Origin: SB15 sp964639245 | GTDB taxonomy: Bacteria > Chloroflexota > Anaerolineae > Aggregatilineales > J027 | Direction of reading: 5' to 3' | Assembly (NCBI GenBank): GCA_964639245.1 | Contig: CAZXCU010000005.1 | Span: forward strand, 248,001 to 312,000 | Length of the DNA stretch: 64,000 nt | In this document: positions 61,493 to 64,000 of the stretch, piece by piece | Layout: the number at the start of each line of letters is the position of its first letter | Numbering within the stretch: the stretch's first letter is position 1 | Made by a program: the position numbers and the translations under genes | The notes under the pieces: generated by a model | Told to the model about the DNA's origin: nothing | The model's database searches: none | What the model saw: the letters and a program-made list of their open reading frames with translations, nothing else

Positions 61493-62584
61493 ATGGCTGA
61501 CCATATTCGTTTGTTTATTCCCGGCCCCGTTGAAGTGCGTAAGGAAATTTTGGACGCACAAACCGCGTGGATGATTGGGCATCGTTCATCCGATTTTGCT
61601 GATTTATATGCCCGTTTGCAACCCAAGCTCAAAGCCGCTTTCAAAACCGAAAAAGGCCGTGTATATACCTATACATCGTCCGGTTCGGGAATCTGGGAAA
61701 GTGCTTCACGTTGCTGTGTGCGGGATGGCAAGAAAATTTTGCACCTTGTTTCCGGCGCATTTAGCGAACGTTGGGCGGGTGTGAGCGAAGAAAATGGCAA
61801 AAGTGTGGATATTCTGGAAGTGGAATGGGGCAAAGCCATCACCGCCAACCAGCTTGCTGAGGCCCTTCAAAAAGGGGAATACGATGCCGTTGCTTGTGTG
61901 TACAATGAAACCAGCACCGGCGTTTTGCACCCCGTTTCTGAATATGCCGAAGTGATGAAAAATTACCCTGATACCCTCTTTTTGGTGGATGCCGTCAGTG
62001 GTTTCTTGGGAGCGGATATTCGCACCGATGAATGGGGCATTGATATTTGCCTCGCCAGCTCACAAAAAGCAATGGCACTCCCGCCCGGCATCGCGTTTGC
62101 GGCGGTGTCAGACCGTGTGCTAGAACGTGCCAAAGAAGTCAAAAATCGTGGCTATTATTTTGATGTGATTACCATGGAAAAATCACACGTCAAAAATAAC
62201 ACCCCCGCCACACCGCCCATTGCGCTGATGTACGCGGCAGACAAACAATTGGATGACATCATGGCAGAAGGGTTGGAAAACCGCTTTGCCCGTCACCAAA
62301 AAATGGCTGAATTCACCCGCGCATGGGCTGCCGAAGTCGGTTTTGAAATGTTCTCCCAAGACGGTTATCACTCACCCACCCTGACCACCGTTGCCAACAA
62401 TTTGAATGTGGATGTTTCTGCCATGAACAAATTTCTCAAGGCACGCGGCATGATGGTGTCCAATGGCTATGGCAAAATCAAAGACAAATCCATCCGTATC
62501 GCGCATATGGGCGACTGCCAGATGGAACACATCGAAGCCGTTTGCGGCGGAATGACCGACTATCTGAACAGCACACGGAGCTAA
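61493..62584 (+). CDS. Class-V PLP aminotransferase (alanine-glyoxylate / phosphoserine-type)
   Basis: The 363-residue enzyme has LFIPGPVEVRKEI at the start, TSSGSGIWESA for the cofactor phosphate and PLP lysine K192 in SSQKAMALPPG. The family covers serine-glyoxylate, alanine-glyoxylate and some SerC-like enzymes. Located 5 bp before a phosphoglycerate-dehydrogenase-like gene, a role as the transaminase of serine synthesis is likely. AAAGGAG precedes the ATG. Confidence 0.88.
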   Translation: MADHIRLFIPGPVEVRKEILDAQTAWMIGHRSSDFADLYARLQPKLKAAFKTEKGRVYTYTSSGSGIWESASRCCVRDGKKILHLVSGAFSERWAGVSEENGKSVDILEVEWGKAITANQLAEALQKGEYDAVACVYNETSTGVLHPVSEYAEVMKNYPDTLFLVDAVSGFLGADIRTDEWGIDICLASSQKAMALPPGIAFAAVSDRVLERAKEVKNRGYYFDVITMEKSHVKNNTPATPPIALMYAADKQLDDIMAEGLENRFARHQKMAEFTRAWAAEVGFEMFSQDGYHSPTLTTVANNLNVDVSAMNKFLKARGMMVSNGYGKIKDKSIRIAHMGDCQMEHIEAVCGGMTDYLNSTRS

Positions 62585-62589
62585 CCCCC

Positions 62590-63561
62590 ATGCACATCAT
62601 TGTCCCTGACAATCTTGACAAAATCGGGTTAGAAATGTTGGCAGCAACACCCGGTGTAACCTATGAAGCACCAGCCAAAATGACCCGCGATGAACTGCTT
62701 GCTAAAGCCAGCACCGCCGATGGGTTGATTATTCGCAGCGCCACCAATGTCGATGCCCCCATGTTTGATGCGCTTACCAATATCAAAGCCATTGCGCGAG
62801 CAGGGGTCGGGGTGGATAACGTCGATTTAGAATTGGCGACTGAACGGGGTGTGGTGGTGATGAACGCGCCGGATGGCAACACCATTGCTACCACCGAACA
62901 AGCGTTTGCCCTGATGCTTTCTTTAGCCCGTCACATTCCCCATGCCCATCTGTCAATGAAAGAAGGCAAATGGGATAAAAAATCTTTCATGGGAACAGAA
63001 CTGCGCGGTAAAACCTTGGGTATCATCGGGTTTGGACGGGTGGGGCAGGCGGTTGCTAAACGTGCCATCGCTTTTGAAATGACCGTGATTGCCTATGACC
63101 CCTATGTGACTCAAGAACGCGCCGGGGCGATGGGTGTCACAATGAAAGCGCTGGATGAACTTTTTGCCGAAGCCGATTACATTACCCTGCACTCTGTTGC
63201 CACCGTTGAAACCAAAGGCATGATTAACGCTGCCAATATCGCTAAAATGAAAAACGGGGTACGGATTATCAATGCGGCGCGTGGTTCACTTATCAACGAA
63301 GCCGAACTCGCCGAAGCGGTCAAATCTGGCAAGGTTGCTGGCGCAGCATTGGATGTTTTTGCTGTAGAACCGCCGGATGCAGATAACCCCCTGATTAATT
63401 TGCCCGGCGTGATTCACACCCCCCATTTGGGTGCGAGTACCCTTGAGGCGCAAAATGAAGTAGCGATTCAAGCTGTGCGGAATTTGCTCAACGCCCTACT
63501 GAATCATGAATACAACAACGTTGTTAATCCTGACGTGCTGAAAAAATTGCAGCACGCATAA
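62590..63561 (+). CDS. serA: D-3-phosphoglycerate dehydrogenase-like (short, no ACT domain)
   Basis: The 323-residue D-2-hydroxyacid dehydrogenase has the NAD loop GFGRVGQAVA, catalytic Arg in NAARGSLINEAEL, Glu after ALDVFAVEPP and His in HTPHLGAS. It lacks the C-terminal ACT/regulatory domain of many SerA proteins. It is coupled to the aminotransferase gene, and the start at ATG 62590 is preferred over the open upstream frame. Two hairpins follow. Confidence 0.88.
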   Translation: MHIIVPDNLDKIGLEMLAATPGVTYEAPAKMTRDELLAKASTADGLIIRSATNVDAPMFDALTNIKAIARAGVGVDNVDLELATERGVVVMNAPDGNTIATTEQAFALMLSLARHIPHAHLSMKEGKWDKKSFMGTELRGKTLGIIGFGRVGQAVAKRAIAFEMTVIAYDPYVTQERAGAMGVTMKALDELFAEADYITLHSVATVETKGMINAANIAKMKNGVRIINAARGSLINEAELAEAVKSGKVAGAALDVFAVEPPDADNPLINLPGVIHTPHLGASTLEAQNEVAIQAVRNLLNALLNHEYNNVVNPDVLKKLQHA

Positions 63562-63571
63562 ATAAACAGTG

Positions 63572-63607
63572 CAGGGTGGGTTAAAATATGTGTTTTAATC
63601 CACCCTG
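63572..63607. terminator. Hairpin after serA
   Basis: Arms 63572-63586 and 63593-63607 pair over 15 bp with one G-T pair and a 6-base loop. The stem is AT-rich on the loop side, with a short T-tract at its foot. Confidence 0.6.
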
Positions 63608-63650
63608 TTACCTGAGATTTTTCCAACACCTGACAAGAAATATACATACG

Positions 63651-63686
63651 AAAAGAGTCTGGCACGATCAATCGCCAGACTCTTTT
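63651..63686. terminator. Bidirectional terminator between serA and glyS
   Basis: A perfect 13-bp inverted repeat (63651-63663 with 63674-63686) has an A-tract on the left and a T-tract on the right, suiting termination from both sides. Confidence 0.85.
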
Positions 63687-63693
63687 TAGAGGA

Positions 63694-64000
63694 CTAAAAG
63701 CCGCTTAAATGGCTGAGGTCAGCACGACCTTTGGTGAGTGCGGTCAGGGATTGGAGCAGCGCCAGACGATTTTGCCGCACCAGCATATCCTCATCCATCA
63801 CCATAATATTGTCAAAGAAGGCATTGATGGTCGGTACGAAGGGTTCAAAAACCGTCAGAAAGTCGCCAATGGTGTAGTCTACCCCAAGCGTATGAATCAA
63901 GTGGTTGTACGCTCGGTAGAGGGCGATTTCGGCAGGTTCGGTGAGGGCTTCAGCATGTAGGGGATAAACTTCGTTCAAACTGCGGATAATCCGCACACAC
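63694..64000 (-). CDS. glyS: Glycyl-tRNA synthetase beta subunit (partial, C-terminus)
   Basis: About 102 residues, running off the window edge, read as the C-terminal anticodon-binding tail of GlyS: FFDNIMVMDEDMLVRQNRLA is the hallmark. It charges tRNA-Gly with the alpha subunit (or fused alpha half), which is outside the window. The stop is at 63694. Confidence 0.9.
   Translation of the reverse strand, partial: CVRIIRSLNEVYPLHAEALTEPAEIALYRAYNHLIHTLGVDYTIGDFLTVFEPFVPTINAFFDNIMVMDEDMLVRQNRLALLQSLTALTKGRADLSHLSGF

Noticed and set aside
1..64000. CRISPR arrays, IS elements, phage genes, toxin-antitoxin pairs
   Set aside because: I looked for spaced repeats, transposase and integrase motifs, and small toxin-like gene pairs, and saw none.

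Overview
The window reads as chromosomal DNA of a free-living bacterium, most likely a member of the Chloroflexota (Anaerolineae-like). This is an inference from gene content. Many envelope proteins have long Thr/Pro-rich linkers after a signal peptide or membrane helix, and there is a stand-alone roadblock protein, a MerR-B12 (CarH-type) regulator beside carotenoid genes, and a beta-subunit-type glycyl-tRNA synthetase. Coding density is high, most genes sit in short operons with 4-20 bp overlaps, and GC content is near 50% except for one AT-rich island. No phage, IS element, CRISPR array or rRNA was seen. One tRNA (Cys) is present.

Layout. 0-2.1 kb: response regulator (cut by the window edge) and sensor kinase. 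2.3-9.9 kb: membrane protein, mtaB, HIT protein, yqeY, pgpH, ybeY, dgkA and a barrel-like protein, in one direction. 10-13.3 kb: roadblock protein, pyrG, adenosine deaminase. 13.4-16.3 kb: ABC exporter and sugar epimerase. 16.4-21.8 kb: a full branched-chain amino-acid ABC transporter (livKHMGF). 21.9-29.2 kb: a methionine operon on the minus strand (DinB-like, metH, zinc ribbon, homocysteine methyltransferase/MTHFR fusion, luciferase-like oxidoreductase) behind a clear SAM-I riboswitch. 29.3-38.5 kb: envelope proteins (LysM, SH3b, HEAT) and two sensor kinases, one lacking the phospho-acceptor histidine. 38.7-46.3 kb: a surface-glycan locus (pseC, pseB, Nudix, formyltransferase, acetyltransferase, aminopeptidase-like protein, two paralogous MptE/sialyltransferase-like proteins), much of it in an AT-rich island. 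46.2-51.0 kb: CarH-like regulator divergent from crtYcd, crtI and crtB, with candidate operators. 51-58.4 kb: lipoprotein, site-2 protease, lytic transglycosylase, YihY, tRNA-Cys, RNase J, PpiC-type lipoprotein. 58.4-60.3 kb: three tandem paralogous membrane proteins with Thr/Pro-rich tails. 60.4-64 kb: sugar-phosphate isomerase, class-V aminotransferase, D-3-phosphoglycerate dehydrogenase-like protein, and the end of glyS.

How the genes work together. Methionine and folate one-carbon genes form a single SAM-repressed unit. The carotenoid genes appear to be under a light/B12-dependent repressor with 11-bp direct-repeat operators at two promoters. The glycan locus makes the first two intermediates of pseudaminic-acid-type sugars and then offers two different N-acyl-transfer enzymes, but PseG, PseI and PseF homologues are not in the window. 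The most promising leads are the light/B12 circuit, the riboswitch whose terminator arm doubles as the ribosome binding site, and the AT-rich glycan cassette with an atypical formyltransferase.
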